Notes: generated by a model from the sequence alone, not told the origin. A stretch of DNA of 30,434 nt from a virus (IMGVR_UViG_3300031951_000839:1-30434), one strand, 5' to 3'. Positions 16,201-25,691 are shown, counted from the first letter of the stretch. Made by a program: numbers and translations.

Positions 16201-17962
16201 AAATGCAGACGTAAATTATCCAGCAAACTCGTATGTGCGTTATTATACCAACACCGGAAATACTGCATTAACTGGTCTATCAAATAACGCGTTCTATTTT
16301 GTTGCGTATGCTAACTCTACTGGAGTTACTCTTTCATCAACCGTCGGTGGCGCAAACCTAAATATTACACAGACTTCGAACGTAGCGACATTCAACTCAA
16401 ACACCTCTGTAAATGGAACTGCTAACTTTATCAGTATTACGAATGCGAACACATTGTTTGCAAACGGCCAACAAGTCAGATATCTGACTGCCGCCGGAAA
16501 TACTGCAGTTACCGGCCTGACGAACAACGCACTATACTATGTAAGATACGCAAACAGCACCGGTCTTGCTCTGTCCGAAACCGTTTCTGGAGCAAACGTC
16601 GATATTACCGCTCTCAATCCTGGAGGTTCTGGTCACTTCCTGAGATATTATAATGCAGATGCAAACGGGCATAATCTGGTAAAGTATGCAAACGAGTTTG
16701 CCAACAACCAGAGACTTCTGTACAGAACACCTGCATCAAATACCGTGATTGCAGGCCTGGCAAATAACACTGCGTACTATATTGTCAATGCAAACACAGT
16801 TGGATTCCAACTATCTGATACTCGCGGCGGTGCGGCCAAGACTGTAAATGCTACAGCCGGTGCAGCAGAATCACATACATTCTCGACCGTTCCTGGATTC
16901 TTACCAGGAGATCGTCTGTATGTAAACAGTTCACCGGTTGTGAACGTTACGGTGCAATCAATCTATACCGTCGGAGCAAACGGATTTGTTCGTGTGTCTG
17001 GTAATACCGGTACACTTACAACAAATACTCTACACTCGTATTCGAATCCATACGCAAGCGCAAACGTTTCAAATATTGCGCTGTATCAAATCACCTCAAC
17101 TGCAAAGGGTATTGTCAAGTCGGCAAACACATCAGTTGTTCGTGTGAAGAGACTTACATTCGAAAACACATTCCAAGAAGGATCGTTGCTGATTGGTGAT
17201 GTTTCAGGTGTTTCTGCAAATGTGGTTGGTGTAGCACAAGATCTAGATGTTCTATATCCGATCGGACTTAATGCAGATATCGAAGCAAATGTTATTACAG
17301 CAAACGGACAGGTCACATCTCTTCAGGTTATCGATTCTGGTATCGGTTATTCGAATGGTGACGTACTACAATATACATCAGAAGATGGACTCAGAGCTGG
17401 GTCGATCAAGGTTGTAATTGACGGTCACGGGATTGGCAAGGGTTATTACAGAAGTACAAAGGGCTTCCTCTCAGAAGACATGTACGTACATGATGGCGAT
17501 TACTATCAAGAATATTCTTATGAGATTCTTTCAAAGATCTCGGTTGATCGCTATGCCGATATGTTCAAGAAGGTAATGCACACAGCTGGCACGAAGTTCT
17601 TCGGGTCGGCGGTTATTGTTGAAGAAGACTCGGCAACAGTAGAACTTTCAGAGATTGCAACCGGTCAAGAAGTACAGTTTAACTCAGCCACAGATGTCAG
17701 CTCTGTGAATGAAACGATTGATACTGATATTACGCCAAATCCATTTGCGAATGGAGATATTGTAAGATATACTACAGCTGCAGCAAATACTGTTGTCCAG
17801 GGTCTAGCAAACAATACTAATTATTATATTGTTCAGACATCCGGAACTACAGTAAAGCTTGCAAGCACTGCGAATGGAACTCCTATAAATATAACAGCTA
17901 ATACTACAGCAAGTGGAGCTGCAACATCAGGCCACTATTTGACAAAGACGATCGAGGAATAA
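13277..17962 (+). CDS. 7: gp7-type baseplate wedge initiator, greatly extended by beta repeats
   Basis: A 1561-residue protein (T4 gp7 is 1032). Residues 1-130 (IISPFIENQFPSFYKEEGPQFIAFAKAYFEWMET; LLIKNSLDLYRSKGTERSIDLFFKLVYG) contain a helical gpI/gp7-like domain, with RSKGTERSIDLFF at about 96-108 matching the K-GT motif of P2 gpI-type wedge proteins. The rest is Asn/Thr/Gly-rich and built from repeated beta blocks. Four copies of a module with F-x-NG-x-x-VRY, GNTA-[V/L]-TGL-x-NN and YY-[V/I]-x-YANS lie at bases 15265-15430 and 16139-16880, with a fifth at the C-terminus (17665-17959). gp7 nucleates the wedge together with gp10 in T4. Position between gp6 and gp8 agrees with T4 order. The repeats probably form peripheral domains outside the conserved core. 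The stop lies directly before the gp8 ATG. The N-terminal match and gene order support gp7; the repeat region has no T4 equivalent that I can see. Confidence 0.75.
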   Translation: MKKIEAIISPFIENQFPSFYKEEGPQFIAFAKAYFEWMETANNVLYQARKLPDYRDIDTTVDEFIVQFKEKYLKNIQFDTATNKELLIKNSLDLYRSKGTERSIDLFFKLVYGTSAEVRYPADNILRVSDGVWERPEYLEITHNRYNVDYVGKQVVGALSGAKAFVEKFIRRRTSAGYVDLLYISGRQGEFTNGELIGLNVNNQPVYDRAKRAKLLGSVKRVLIQDRGRDFRVGDIVTFTGSTNGTGGLARVEAVSEATGIVDFIFIDGGYGYTLDSESIISEKVITLDNVVANTNSDQYFKLFEQAVEPIVNATFTSATANLAIGDTLFRYAANGQLAGAGKVIDLDQTDTNGTVMISHVNGVFTNTTTYYTTGNAVSFYANTIEDRTIGGKVMGIPDVYTISITDQTGTLSVGDSVLYKNTSAIVGSGLVQSITQVPGGNTLVLTSARGTFPIGQRLEVSTNSSVSANVAEVNLTVGVYEIKKFINTLKYSSANNNELPVSNRIYRYDSAGKKIAEGLLLTVSHDSGTGTGNLTFIPVKGYFTETDRFYTDSNTSQATVVTYTVANAGGDYVASEHARLFTQTTNTTAVPLTTSFGSGAGFNVGTLGDTEEVFIGTDLISANGVGTLDYDRVVLTVTSNTGFAVGDRVYQETSKIGFNANSSVNATTGFITLPTANTRFIVGDIVRYEVATGNTALTGLFNGDYYYVAAANTTGIILSYPYRKSDQINSTNFSTFANNKVNEVGHYLYKMAHGTVFEIGSGVIRTKDNHNAFGNTGGTANTTTYANSNVIKYSGTTTNTAINSITVYTTLTQANQAYSALPVAAAAFGFPKNPQGDSKNTIFSCLSFNKFTIGSIGSLSGVDPGSGYNVDPYVIAHQPYISGFNRKDFVITVTDSTGVFVVGERVNQTLANLVYYDLKVDDGAYSNTFDEKIATVNTKDEIQSANDFILYASNTVTFNTTDEVNSNTDFITIANADVNYPANSYVRYYTNTGNTALTGLSNNAFYFVAYANSTGVTLSSTVGGANLNITQTSNVATFNSNTSVNGTANFISITNANTLFANGQQVRYLTAAGNTAVTGLTNNALYYVRYANSTGLALSETVSGANVDITALNPGGSGHFLRYYNADANGHNLVKYANEFANNQRLLYRTPASNTVIAGLANNTAYYIVNANTVGFQLSDTRGGAAKTVNATAGAAESHTFSTVPGFLPGDRLYVNSSPVVNVTVQSIYTVGANGFVRVSGNTGTLTTNTLHSYSNPYASANVSNIALYQITSTAKGIVKSANTSVVRVKRLTFENTFQEGSLLIGDVSGVSANVVGVAQDLDVLYPIGLNADIEANVITANGQVTSLQVIDSGIGYSNGDVLQYTSEDGLRAGSIKVVIDGHGIGKGYYRSTKGFLSEDMYVHDGDYYQEYSYEILSKISVDRYADMFKKVMHTAGTKFFGSAVIVEEDSATVELSEIATGQEVQFNSATDVSSVNETIDTDITPNPFANGDIVRYTTAAANTVVQGLANNTNYYIVQTSGTTVKLASTANGTPINITANTTASGAATSGHYLTKTIEE
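16139..16880 (+). repeat. Tandem protein-level beta repeats inside the gp7 homologue
   Basis: Three successive modules of about 75-80 residues share F-x-NG-x-x-VRY / GNTA-TGL-x-NN-x-x-YYV-x-YANS-TG-x-x-LS-x-T-x-GGAN-x-x-I. Related copies lie at 15265-15430 and 17665-17959 in the same gene and at 23135-23370 in the DUF4815-like gene. Copies differ at many bases, so the duplications are old. Confidence 0.75.
17884..17891 (+). promoter_or_regulatory. Possible internal late promoter for gp8
   Basis: TATAAATA, an exact T4 late box, lies inside the 3' end of the gp7 gene (codons for Ile-Asn-Ile). The predicted start is near 17897, 66 bases before the gp8 ATG. Its sequence is constrained by coding, so it could be chance. 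Confidence 0.4.
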
Positions 17963-20368
17963 ATGTCAGTTACTCAGAAACTTGTAACAACAAATTTTAA
18001 TGTAGAAAGCGCCGCAAGTTTTGTGAGCTCTTTTGCAAACAACGATTACTTTGTCTTTGCTGGTAAGCATACTCCATATCCTGGAAGTGATGCAAACCTA
18101 ACTACACCGAATAATAGTTTGAAGTCAACAAACCTTGACGTCTATGATAACATGATCTTCGCCAAAAGAATTTCTTCCAGCGATGTGGTGCATGTTGTCA
18201 ACAAATATCTTTGGACTTCAAATACTTTCTATTACAAGTATGATCATCGTGATGGTGATCTTTACGACAAGAGATTTTACACCGTTGTAGACGATAGCAC
18301 AGAGTTTAATGTTTATAAGTGCCTATTCAATGCTAGTAATACTACAGTCAATGTAAATTCTACTGTTGCTCCTTCAACAAAAACCCTAGATCCAATTATT
18401 ACCGGCGACGGTTATATTTGGAAGTACATGTATAGCATCTCAAAAACACAATATGAAAAGTTTGCAACTGGGAATTATATTCCGGTTGTTGCTAATACAA
18501 CCGTACAGGATGGTGCAGTTGACGGAACGATTGAAGTAATTGATATTATTACTCGCGGCCGTGGTTATGACAACTATATCGAAAACGGTGTGTTTAGAAC
18601 AACCGATCTTTCAGTCGGAGGATCGAGCGAAGTTTATGGTGCACCTGATGATGCCGAAGCTGAAGATGACTATTACCGTGGTTGTGTAATCAAGATTACC
18701 AACTCTTCTGTAGGAGCTGCAGGACAATATCGTCGAATTGTTGATTATCGTGGTGTTGGTGGCCAGAAGATCTTTACTTTAGACTCTGCATTTACGACAG
18801 CACCCGCTGCTGGTGACGAGTATGAAGTCTATCCGTATGTTTATGTTTGGGGTGATGGAACAGAAACTACTTCCGCTGAAGGAAGAGCTATTATAGATTC
18901 TACTGCCAATTCCATCGTAGAAATCGAAATGCTGAATGTTGGTGCTGGTTATCGCTATGGCGAATCATATGCTGGTAAAACACCAGATACTATTCCAGTT
19001 ACGATTAATAGCGCTTTTATTGATCTTCCTGCTTCTATTGCAAATAATGCTAATTTCACGGCTGCAACACTTCAGCCGATTATTTCGCCAATCGGCGGGC
19101 ATGGGGCTGATCCTCTTAAAGAACTTGGGGCAAGAAGAGTTTGCATCAGCACAAAATTTACAAATAGCGAAGGCGGAACTATTCCAGTTGAGAATGATTT
19201 CCGTCAAGTCGGAATTGTAAAGAATCCTTTATTCACAAATGTAGATATTATTTTAAGATCGGCAAACACCGTCGGTGGCAGCTTTACGATCGGCGAAACA
19301 GTACATCAATTCAAGCAATATAAGCTACACGGAAACGTATCAGTAACCGCATCAAATAGCACTATTAAGAAAACAGACCAGGGACGTATTTCATCAACTG
19401 TTACCATCACAAATGGCGGTACCGGATATAACAGTGCAGTTGATACAATTACTGTAAACAACACCGGCACAGGTGGATCTGGCTTTGCTGCGACCTTTGC
19501 TAATAATGGATCAGGTGTAATCACTTCGGTTACAGTAACCAATCAAGGTAATAATTATGTTACGGTTCCAACACTTTCGATTAGTACAGCTACCGGTTCG
19601 AATGGTCAACTTGCGGTTGCACTAGCAAATCCGCAGACTCCGACATTTAAAGACAATTTTGCTGTTGGGGATTATGTTTTAGTAACTAACGGAAGCAATA
19701 ACTATCTTTCGACTGTTGCAAGTGTACCTTACGATTATCAGATTACTGCATCTACCAATTCTACATTTACAGCCGACAACTGCGAAATTTCAGCTCTTGT
19801 TCTAGAGGCATCCGGAACAGTTACTTCGACAAGTGCCGGGCAAATTACACTTTCAAATGTTTCAGGGGTGTTTACAGAAGAATCAAAGATCATTGGTCTT
19901 ACTTCGAATACGACTAGCATTATCCAGACAACTGCTCTTGCCGGTCAAGCTGCTATTCAAGTCAATGATAAAACTGCAGGATCTTTTGATACGGCAGTTC
20001 AACTGTCAAGACTTGTTGGCAACTTCCCTTCAGGTGGTACAGACTTTATTTCTGATGAAACCATTCAACAGAATAGCCTAGTAGAATATGCTAAGCCACG
20101 TGGCGCTTTCCACTCTATCAGTCTTGGCGGCGGTGTTGATGACGATGTCATGTATATCAGTAATAAATTTGGAATCTATAATCTAGACCCGGCTGGAGTA
20201 AGAAATATCGTTGGTGCAACTTCTGGCGCTACCCTTCAGAATTTGAGTAATAAATATCCTGGAGACTTTGTTGTTGGCAGCGGTCAAGTTCTATATATTG
20301 AAAATCTAGATCCGATTACTCGAAGCGGCAACAAATCAGAAATAATTAAGATAATTTTGGAGTTCTAA
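17963..20368 (+). CDS. 8: gp8-type baseplate wedge protein, extended
   Basis: An 801-residue protein (T4 gp8 is 334). Residues 1-180 match gp8: SVTQKLVTTNFNVESAASFVSSF, DYFVFAGKHTPYPG, DVYDNMIFAKRISSSDVVHVVNKYLW, YDHRDGDLYDKRFYTVVDDSTEFNVYKCLFN and DPIITGDGYIWKYMYSISKTQYEKF (compare GDGYVWEYLFEI in T4). The remaining 600 residues add beta-rich blocks, including GxGY units (RGRGYDNY, VGAGYRYGE, GGTGYNSAV) and a GVFTEESKIIGLTSNTTSI unit; the last part (SISLGGGVDDDVMYISNKFGIYNL...VGSGQVLYIENLDPITRS) is conserved in wedge and fibre-junction proteins of such phages as I recall them. gp8 dimers sit on the wedge periphery and hold gp7/gp10. GAGG about 6 bases before the ATG serves as ribosome-binding site. 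Confidence 0.8.
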   Translation: MSVTQKLVTTNFNVESAASFVSSFANNDYFVFAGKHTPYPGSDANLTTPNNSLKSTNLDVYDNMIFAKRISSSDVVHVVNKYLWTSNTFYYKYDHRDGDLYDKRFYTVVDDSTEFNVYKCLFNASNTTVNVNSTVAPSTKTLDPIITGDGYIWKYMYSISKTQYEKFATGNYIPVVANTTVQDGAVDGTIEVIDIITRGRGYDNYIENGVFRTTDLSVGGSSEVYGAPDDAEAEDDYYRGCVIKITNSSVGAAGQYRRIVDYRGVGGQKIFTLDSAFTTAPAAGDEYEVYPYVYVWGDGTETTSAEGRAIIDSTANSIVEIEMLNVGAGYRYGESYAGKTPDTIPVTINSAFIDLPASIANNANFTAATLQPIISPIGGHGADPLKELGARRVCISTKFTNSEGGTIPVENDFRQVGIVKNPLFTNVDIILRSANTVGGSFTIGETVHQFKQYKLHGNVSVTASNSTIKKTDQGRISSTVTITNGGTGYNSAVDTITVNNTGTGGSGFAATFANNGSGVITSVTVTNQGNNYVTVPTLSISTATGSNGQLAVALANPQTPTFKDNFAVGDYVLVTNGSNNYLSTVASVPYDYQITASTNSTFTADNCEISALVLEASGTVTSTSAGQITLSNVSGVFTEESKIIGLTSNTTSIIQTTALAGQAAIQVNDKTAGSFDTAVQLSRLVGNFPSGGTDFISDETIQQNSLVEYAKPRGAFHSISLGGGVDDDVMYISNKFGIYNLDPAGVRNIVGATSGATLQNLSNKYPGDFVVGSGQVLYIENLDPITRSGNKSEIIKIILEF

Positions 20369-20372
20369 ATAA

Positions 20373-23300
20373 ATGGCTCTGCAGACAGACCTAAACGTAT
20401 TTCCATATTACGACGACTACGACCCGAACAAGAATTTCTATCGTGTTCTTTTTCGCCCGGGCGTGGCCGTTCAGGCACGTGAGCTAAATCAGCTACAGAC
20501 TATTCTGCAGAATCAAATCGAACGATTTGGCGACAATATTTTCAAGCGTGGTACAATCATTGAGGGTTGTAACATTGTTCGCCATCCAGTGCTGCCATTC
20601 GTCAAGATCAAAGACACCGAAACTGACGGAACACAAATTGCTGTTACTGCATACGAAGGTATGTCCGTTCGTAACAGTTCAAACGTAACCGGTTATATTG
20701 TCAAGACGGTTGCCGGGTTCGAATCGCGCGCACCTGATCTTAATACTCTCTATGTCAAGTACAATTCGTCGGGTTCTGATTCGAATACTTCGACATTTGC
20801 TGCCGGCGATACACTCACTGTATTCAGCCCACTTTATCCAATCTTTAAGACACGCGTAACCAACGGGTCATCGCTATTTAGTAATAATGATGGAGTTGTG
20901 TTCGTTTCGGCTCTTGCTGTACAGAACTCGACCGGGGGCGCAACATTCCCTGCCGCGGCATTCGTAGCAGGTCAAGTAATTCAGAACGGTGTTGCCAACA
21001 TACAGATTATTGAAGCAAATACCACAGCAAATACTCAAGCTCTTATTCTTAAGGTGAAGCCGCTTGCTGCTGACCTTCTGACTGCAAACACGACAAAGTG
21101 GCGCTTCGGTGCTGGTGAAACTATTCGTAATGCAACAACTGCAAATACTGCAAACGTTGTAGCCGTGATTGGTTCAGGTGCTGCTGGTTCTCTTGTAACA
21201 GACTCTCTCGGTAAGATTACTTCTATCTCTATTACCGGCCAAGGCGGTGGATACTATGTTGCTCCACACGTAACTGTTATGAAGCAGACTACATCTTCGC
21301 TTTCAGCAACTGAAATTGCGGATCTCGATGTCACCGCTCTTAACTATATGGCCGATGTGACTGTTGCTAACTCGTCGCTGACACCAGTCGGAACCGGTTA
21401 TGGTGTAACGGTCGATGAAGGTACCATTTATCAGAAGGGCTTCTTCTCACGCGTTTCATCACAGCTCGTTGTTGTAAGTAAGTACTCGAACACAGACTTT
21501 GATAAGTCGGTTGGATTCTACACTGCAGAAGACATCATCGACAGCAACGAAGATACTTCTCTTCTAGACAATGCTACTGGCACATACAACTACGCTGCTC
21601 CTGGCGCAGACCGTCTGAAGTTGACTCCAGAACTTCGCGTTCTTGACAAAGAAGAAGCTGATGCAAATACAGACTTCCTTCCTGTCATCGAGTTCGCTGA
21701 TGGTCGTCCATACAAGCAAACACAGAGCACTGTTTATAATGTTATCGGTAACGAGATTGCTAAGAGAACATATGAGGAGTCTGGTAACTATGTTCTAGAC
21801 CAGTTTATTCTTTCTACTCGCGATTCTTCTACATTCTCTGAAACACCATCTGTCTTCAAGATCAACGTTGATCCAGGTAAAGCCTACATCAATGGTTTCC
21901 GTGTAGAGACAGAACACTACAGAGCAAATGTCGCCAAGGGTATTGCAACCGCAACCAATAATTCGGCTAAGATTCGTCTTGGATACGGAAACTTTGTTCG
22001 CGTAAATCAACTGGCTGGTAACTTTGCTTTCAACCTCGGAGCTCAGATCGATCTCCAGAGCGCAGCTGCTACTTATGTTACATCGAATGCCGGCAACACA
22101 ATCACAGCCGCTGGTACTAAAATCGGCGAAGCTCGCATTCGTTCAATAACTCTTGAATCTGGTGAACCAGGTTCTGCCAATGCCGTGTACAGGCTGTATC
22201 TATTTGATATCGTCATGAGCAGCGGCAAGAACTTCGGTGCTGTACGTTCTGTTTATTACGGTGGAACAAACAGAGGTGTTGCAGATATTGTTCTTGGTGC
22301 ATCTGGTGCAGCAGTGCTAGAAGATGCCGGAGCCAGTGCTCTTCTTTATAGCTCTGTTCCTGCTATGAAGTCAGCATCAAATATCTCCTACACATATCGT
22401 ACAATTAACGAATCAGAAACTGCAAACACGACAGGATACATTGAACTAAATCTTGGTACCGGTGAAAACTTCCCTTATACTGGTGCACTAGGCACTACTG
22501 CTAAGAGAGAACTTCTTGTTATACCGAAAGCCAACTATCAGGCTTCTGCTGCGGCAACAGGAACAATTTCAATCGGCGCTGGATCTACTTCAAATACAAT
22601 CGTTGCTGGTGCTGGTGGTACAAACTTCTTGAATGTATTTAGTGCCGGCGACTTTGTCAAGTTCGCAAATAGCACCGGCGGTACAACTGTAATTAGTCAG
22701 GTTGCTCAGGTGACTGGCGCGTCGTCGATGATTCTTACAGCTGGTCCAGGGCAAACATACAGTGGTGGTACAGCGACTCTATATTTCCCAGCCAATGTTC
22801 CTATTTCACTAACAAACAAAGCATCGCGCTGGGCGAACGTAAGCGTTTCGAACAGCCAAGTCATGACTATCTACCTTGCAAACAATATTGCAAACTCGAC
22901 AGGTAGCTCGTCATCTGCTAACGTAATGGTGATCTACAACGCTACGCGAAACAATGTAAGCTCGGCTGTAAAAACATCAAACCGCTCAGTTCACACCCGC
23001 CTCGTGTGCTCTAACAATGCTGGTGGTGTGCGTGGACCATGGGCTCTTGGTCTATCTGATGCTTTCCGTCTCAGAAAAGTATATCAAGCCAACGGTGCTT
23101 CTACTGCAAAGACGTTCAATGCCAATACCGGTGTTTTAAACTCCGGCACTGCAAACGCATTTATTCAGATTTCCAACAATCCATTTGCTAATGGAGATTC
23201 ACTTGTTTACGCGGACAATGCTACAACAATTACAGGACTATCTGACGGCGGAACATACTATGCTGTATATGCCAATAGTAGCGGTATGGCTCTTGCTTCT

Positions 23301-25691
23301 ACTCGTGGTGGAGCCAATCTAACTCTTACCGCGACAGGAACATCTGAGAACCATACGCTCACCGGCCGCGCGATCTTCTTTACCGGAAACACGTATGGAG
23401 TGCTGGATGTCACAAATGATTTCTATATTGACACAAACCAGAAAGAAGACTATTTAGATACTTCTTATCTGTACAGAAAGCCACGTGCAACTGCTCTGTC
23501 GACAAATGACGTTCTACTTGTTCAATATGACGTCTTCACCGGTGGTGACGCTAGCGTAAAAACAATCAGCTCTTATCCAATTGATGATAGCCTTGGGTTT
23601 ACTGCTCTTACTGCGTCGGCTAATGTCCATACAATGGAAATCCCAGAGATCCTGGGAACAAGCGGAATCTATTATGATCTTCGTGATCAGTATGACTTCC
23701 GTCCTCGTTCAGCTAATACAATCAACTTGATCACAGACATCTCTTCTGTTGCCGCAGGAGCAAATGCTGCTTCTATTATCAACCCAACAGAACCAAGTGC
23801 TGCAAACCGTTTCACTGCTTCTGAGAAGTATTTCCCCGCACCTGATACTGATCTGACAGCAAATATCGAATACTATCTTGGTAGATCGGATCGTGTTGTT
23901 GTTGATAGCAACGGCGACTTTGTTGTTCGTACCGGCAAGAATGGATTCCAGAATGAGATTCCACCCGAGCCACAGAACAGCTTGACTCTTCAGGTTCTAA
24001 GCATCCCACCGTATCCTTCACTTCCACAGTCACTGTCGGAAGACATGGCGAAGATCATTGATACGAAGGTTGCTAATGAATCGTTCGGAAGAAGAGTAAA
24101 GAATTATTCTGTTACTACTCTGATTAGTGCTACAGACCGCTCGCGTATCCAAGTCAAGGGATACAAGATGTCTGATATTGCTTCTCTCGAGAAGCGTATT
24201 AAGGATCTGGAATACTACGTATCGTTTACTCTAGCAGAGGCACTGGCTAAGGCAAGATTTATTCCTTCGTCGCTTGATGCTCTGACCGACCGTTTCCGTT
24301 TCGGATTCTTTGTTGATCCATTCACCGACTACAATTATTCTGATCTTGGAAACCCAGAGTTCTATGCTACAATCAAGGACGATCAACTTGGTCCAAGACT
24401 GTCTGAACTCAATCTTGAATTCAAGCCGCAGGATAACTCGGTAGGTGTTGTAACGCTTCCATACAACGAATTCACTATTGTATCACAGAATGATGCAACT
24501 GATGGTTCGGTCGAAGGACCTGTTGAGGTTACCGTTGTTACTCAAACCACTTCGATTGCTCTCCAGTCTCAACGCAGCACATCAAAGAGCGATAGCGGAA
24601 CGGTATACGAAGAGTTCTTCTATACATTCAGTAGTCTGGCTGGACCGGTTGAGTTCTATATCAACGGCCGCGATAACAACCTGGCTCTGGAAGTGTTCCA
24701 ATCTCAGACACCTGGCGGTGAATATGTAACCACATATACTTCGGCAGCCGCTCTTCCTCTTACAAATGCTGATATCTCGGCTAAGGGTCTAAGCGTCCTG
24801 AATGATGGAAGAAAGATTGAACACCCAGGTTCTATGGAACGTAAGTCTTATGGTCCTGTTGGTGGTTGGATCGAAGATCACTTCAAGCTTCTTTGGACAC
24901 ACAATCCAAATGATGGTCAGTACTATAAGTTTAGAATCTATAAAGGCAAGTTCGACAGTGGTCTCTTCCAGAGTGCCAAGGCAGGAACCTTTGGTTACAA
25001 ACTATACTACCCATCGGATGTTGTAACTCGCGAAACACGTATTGTACCAAATCCAGCCAATTTCGGTTATACTGGTGTGGTACATAACGTTTCTCCATCA
25101 GAGTTTACAATTTCTCTATCGACACAATATGTCTATGGCGATTTCTTCGGTTCGATTCCAACCGGAGAATATATCTCTGATGCTCAAAAGTTCTCGATTG
25201 CAATCACTGGTCTAAAACCAAATACATATCACAAGTTTGTATTTGACGGCGAGGATCAGACCTCGAAGTGCTCGCAGTCAAGAACATCCACAACAAATAC
25301 AAGTGGACTTCTGACTGACGCAAATGGTACGCTCACCTTTGATTTCTACTTTGATGCTGGAATCAATGAAGCTACCAGTGATCTTGAGCAACAAAACAAA
25401 CTGGCAGCAGCAAAGGCTGGGATTAAGGTCTTCACCGTCCAGTCATATGATGGCAACTCGAAGACAACAGGTTCTATTGGTCTAAAGTATTACACAAGCC
25501 TTCCATATGGTTACGCCGATCCGGTTGGTCTAAATACTTCGCAGACTGCTACAATGGCTTCCACTGTTGAATCGCCGACTGTTACAACAGAAATTCCAGT
25601 TGGATTTACTTCACAGTATATCAATGATGCAATGGATAGAAATAATGTTCGATTCATTGACTGGAATGGTCTTAACGAGCAGCTTTACTAA
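20373..25691 (+). CDS. DUF4815-like very large virion structural protein
   Basis: A 1772-residue protein, the longest in the window. The N-terminus (LNVFPYYDDYDPNKNFYRVLFRPGVAVQARELNQLQTILQNQIERFGDNIFKRGTIIEG) is the hallmark opening of DUF4815 proteins, commonly encoded next to gp8 in marine T4-like phages. Residues about 430-520 (LTPELRVLDKEEADANTDFLPVIEFADGRPYKQTQSTVYNVIGNEIAKRTYEESGNYV) continue that domain. Later parts are beta-rich and include one copy (bases 23135-23370) of the module repeated in the gp7 homologue. A short coiled-coil-like stretch (IASLEKRIKDLEYYVSFTLAEALAKARF) lies near residues 1268-1295. The C-terminus ends INDAMDRNNVRFIDWNGLNEQLY. GGAG about 10 bases upstream of the ATG is the ribosome-binding site. 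Position after gp8 suggests a peripheral baseplate or fibre-network role, possibly in place of gp9/gp10/gp11, for which I see no homologues. The function is inferred. Confidence 0.75.
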   Translation: MALQTDLNVFPYYDDYDPNKNFYRVLFRPGVAVQARELNQLQTILQNQIERFGDNIFKRGTIIEGCNIVRHPVLPFVKIKDTETDGTQIAVTAYEGMSVRNSSNVTGYIVKTVAGFESRAPDLNTLYVKYNSSGSDSNTSTFAAGDTLTVFSPLYPIFKTRVTNGSSLFSNNDGVVFVSALAVQNSTGGATFPAAAFVAGQVIQNGVANIQIIEANTTANTQALILKVKPLAADLLTANTTKWRFGAGETIRNATTANTANVVAVIGSGAAGSLVTDSLGKITSISITGQGGGYYVAPHVTVMKQTTSSLSATEIADLDVTALNYMADVTVANSSLTPVGTGYGVTVDEGTIYQKGFFSRVSSQLVVVSKYSNTDFDKSVGFYTAEDIIDSNEDTSLLDNATGTYNYAAPGADRLKLTPELRVLDKEEADANTDFLPVIEFADGRPYKQTQSTVYNVIGNEIAKRTYEESGNYVLDQFILSTRDSSTFSETPSVFKINVDPGKAYINGFRVETEHYRANVAKGIATATNNSAKIRLGYGNFVRVNQLAGNFAFNLGAQIDLQSAAATYVTSNAGNTITAAGTKIGEARIRSITLESGEPGSANAVYRLYLFDIVMSSGKNFGAVRSVYYGGTNRGVADIVLGASGAAVLEDAGASALLYSSVPAMKSASNISYTYRTINESETANTTGYIELNLGTGENFPYTGALGTTAKRELLVIPKANYQASAAATGTISIGAGSTSNTIVAGAGGTNFLNVFSAGDFVKFANSTGGTTVISQVAQVTGASSMILTAGPGQTYSGGTATLYFPANVPISLTNKASRWANVSVSNSQVMTIYLANNIANSTGSSSSANVMVIYNATRNNVSSAVKTSNRSVHTRLVCSNNAGGVRGPWALGLSDAFRLRKVYQANGASTAKTFNANTGVLNSGTANAFIQISNNPFANGDSLVYADNATTITGLSDGGTYYAVYANSSGMALASTRGGANLTLTATGTSENHTLTGRAIFFTGNTYGVLDVTNDFYIDTNQKEDYLDTSYLYRKPRATALSTNDVLLVQYDVFTGGDASVKTISSYPIDDSLGFTALTASANVHTMEIPEILGTSGIYYDLRDQYDFRPRSANTINLITDISSVAAGANAASIINPTEPSAANRFTASEKYFPAPDTDLTANIEYYLGRSDRVVVDSNGDFVVRTGKNGFQNEIPPEPQNSLTLQVLSIPPYPSLPQSLSEDMAKIIDTKVANESFGRRVKNYSVTTLISATDRSRIQVKGYKMSDIASLEKRIKDLEYYVSFTLAEALAKARFIPSSLDALTDRFRFGFFVDPFTDYNYSDLGNPEFYATIKDDQLGPRLSELNLEFKPQDNSVGVVTLPYNEFTIVSQNDATDGSVEGPVEVTVVTQTTSIALQSQRSTSKSDSGTVYEEFFYTFSSLAGPVEFYINGRDNNLALEVFQSQTPGGEYVTTYTSAAALPLTNADISAKGLSVLNDGRKIEHPGSMERKSYGPVGGWIEDHFKLLWTHNPNDGQYYKFRIYKGKFDSGLFQSAKAGTFGYKLYYPSDVVTRETRIVPNPANFGYTGVVHNVSPSEFTISLSTQYVYGDFFGSIPTGEYISDAQKFSIAITGLKPNTYHKFVFDGEDQTSKCSQSRTSTTNTSGLLTDANGTLTFDFYFDAGINEATSDLEQQNKLAAAKAGIKVFTVQSYDGNSKTTGSIGLKYYTSLPYGYADPVGLNTSQTATMASTVESPTVTTEIPVGFTSQYINDAMDRNNVRFIDWNGLNEQLY

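Noticed and set aside
20249-20256. AATAAATA near the end of gp8 as a promoter
   Set aside because: It is within coding sequence, more than 100 bases from the next start, and has one mismatch; too weak alone.
20364-20371. TCTAAATA as a late promoter for the DUF4815-like gene
   Set aside because: T4 spacing would place the transcript start after the ATG at 20373, and GGAG at 20359-20362 already provides a normal ribosome-binding site on a longer message.
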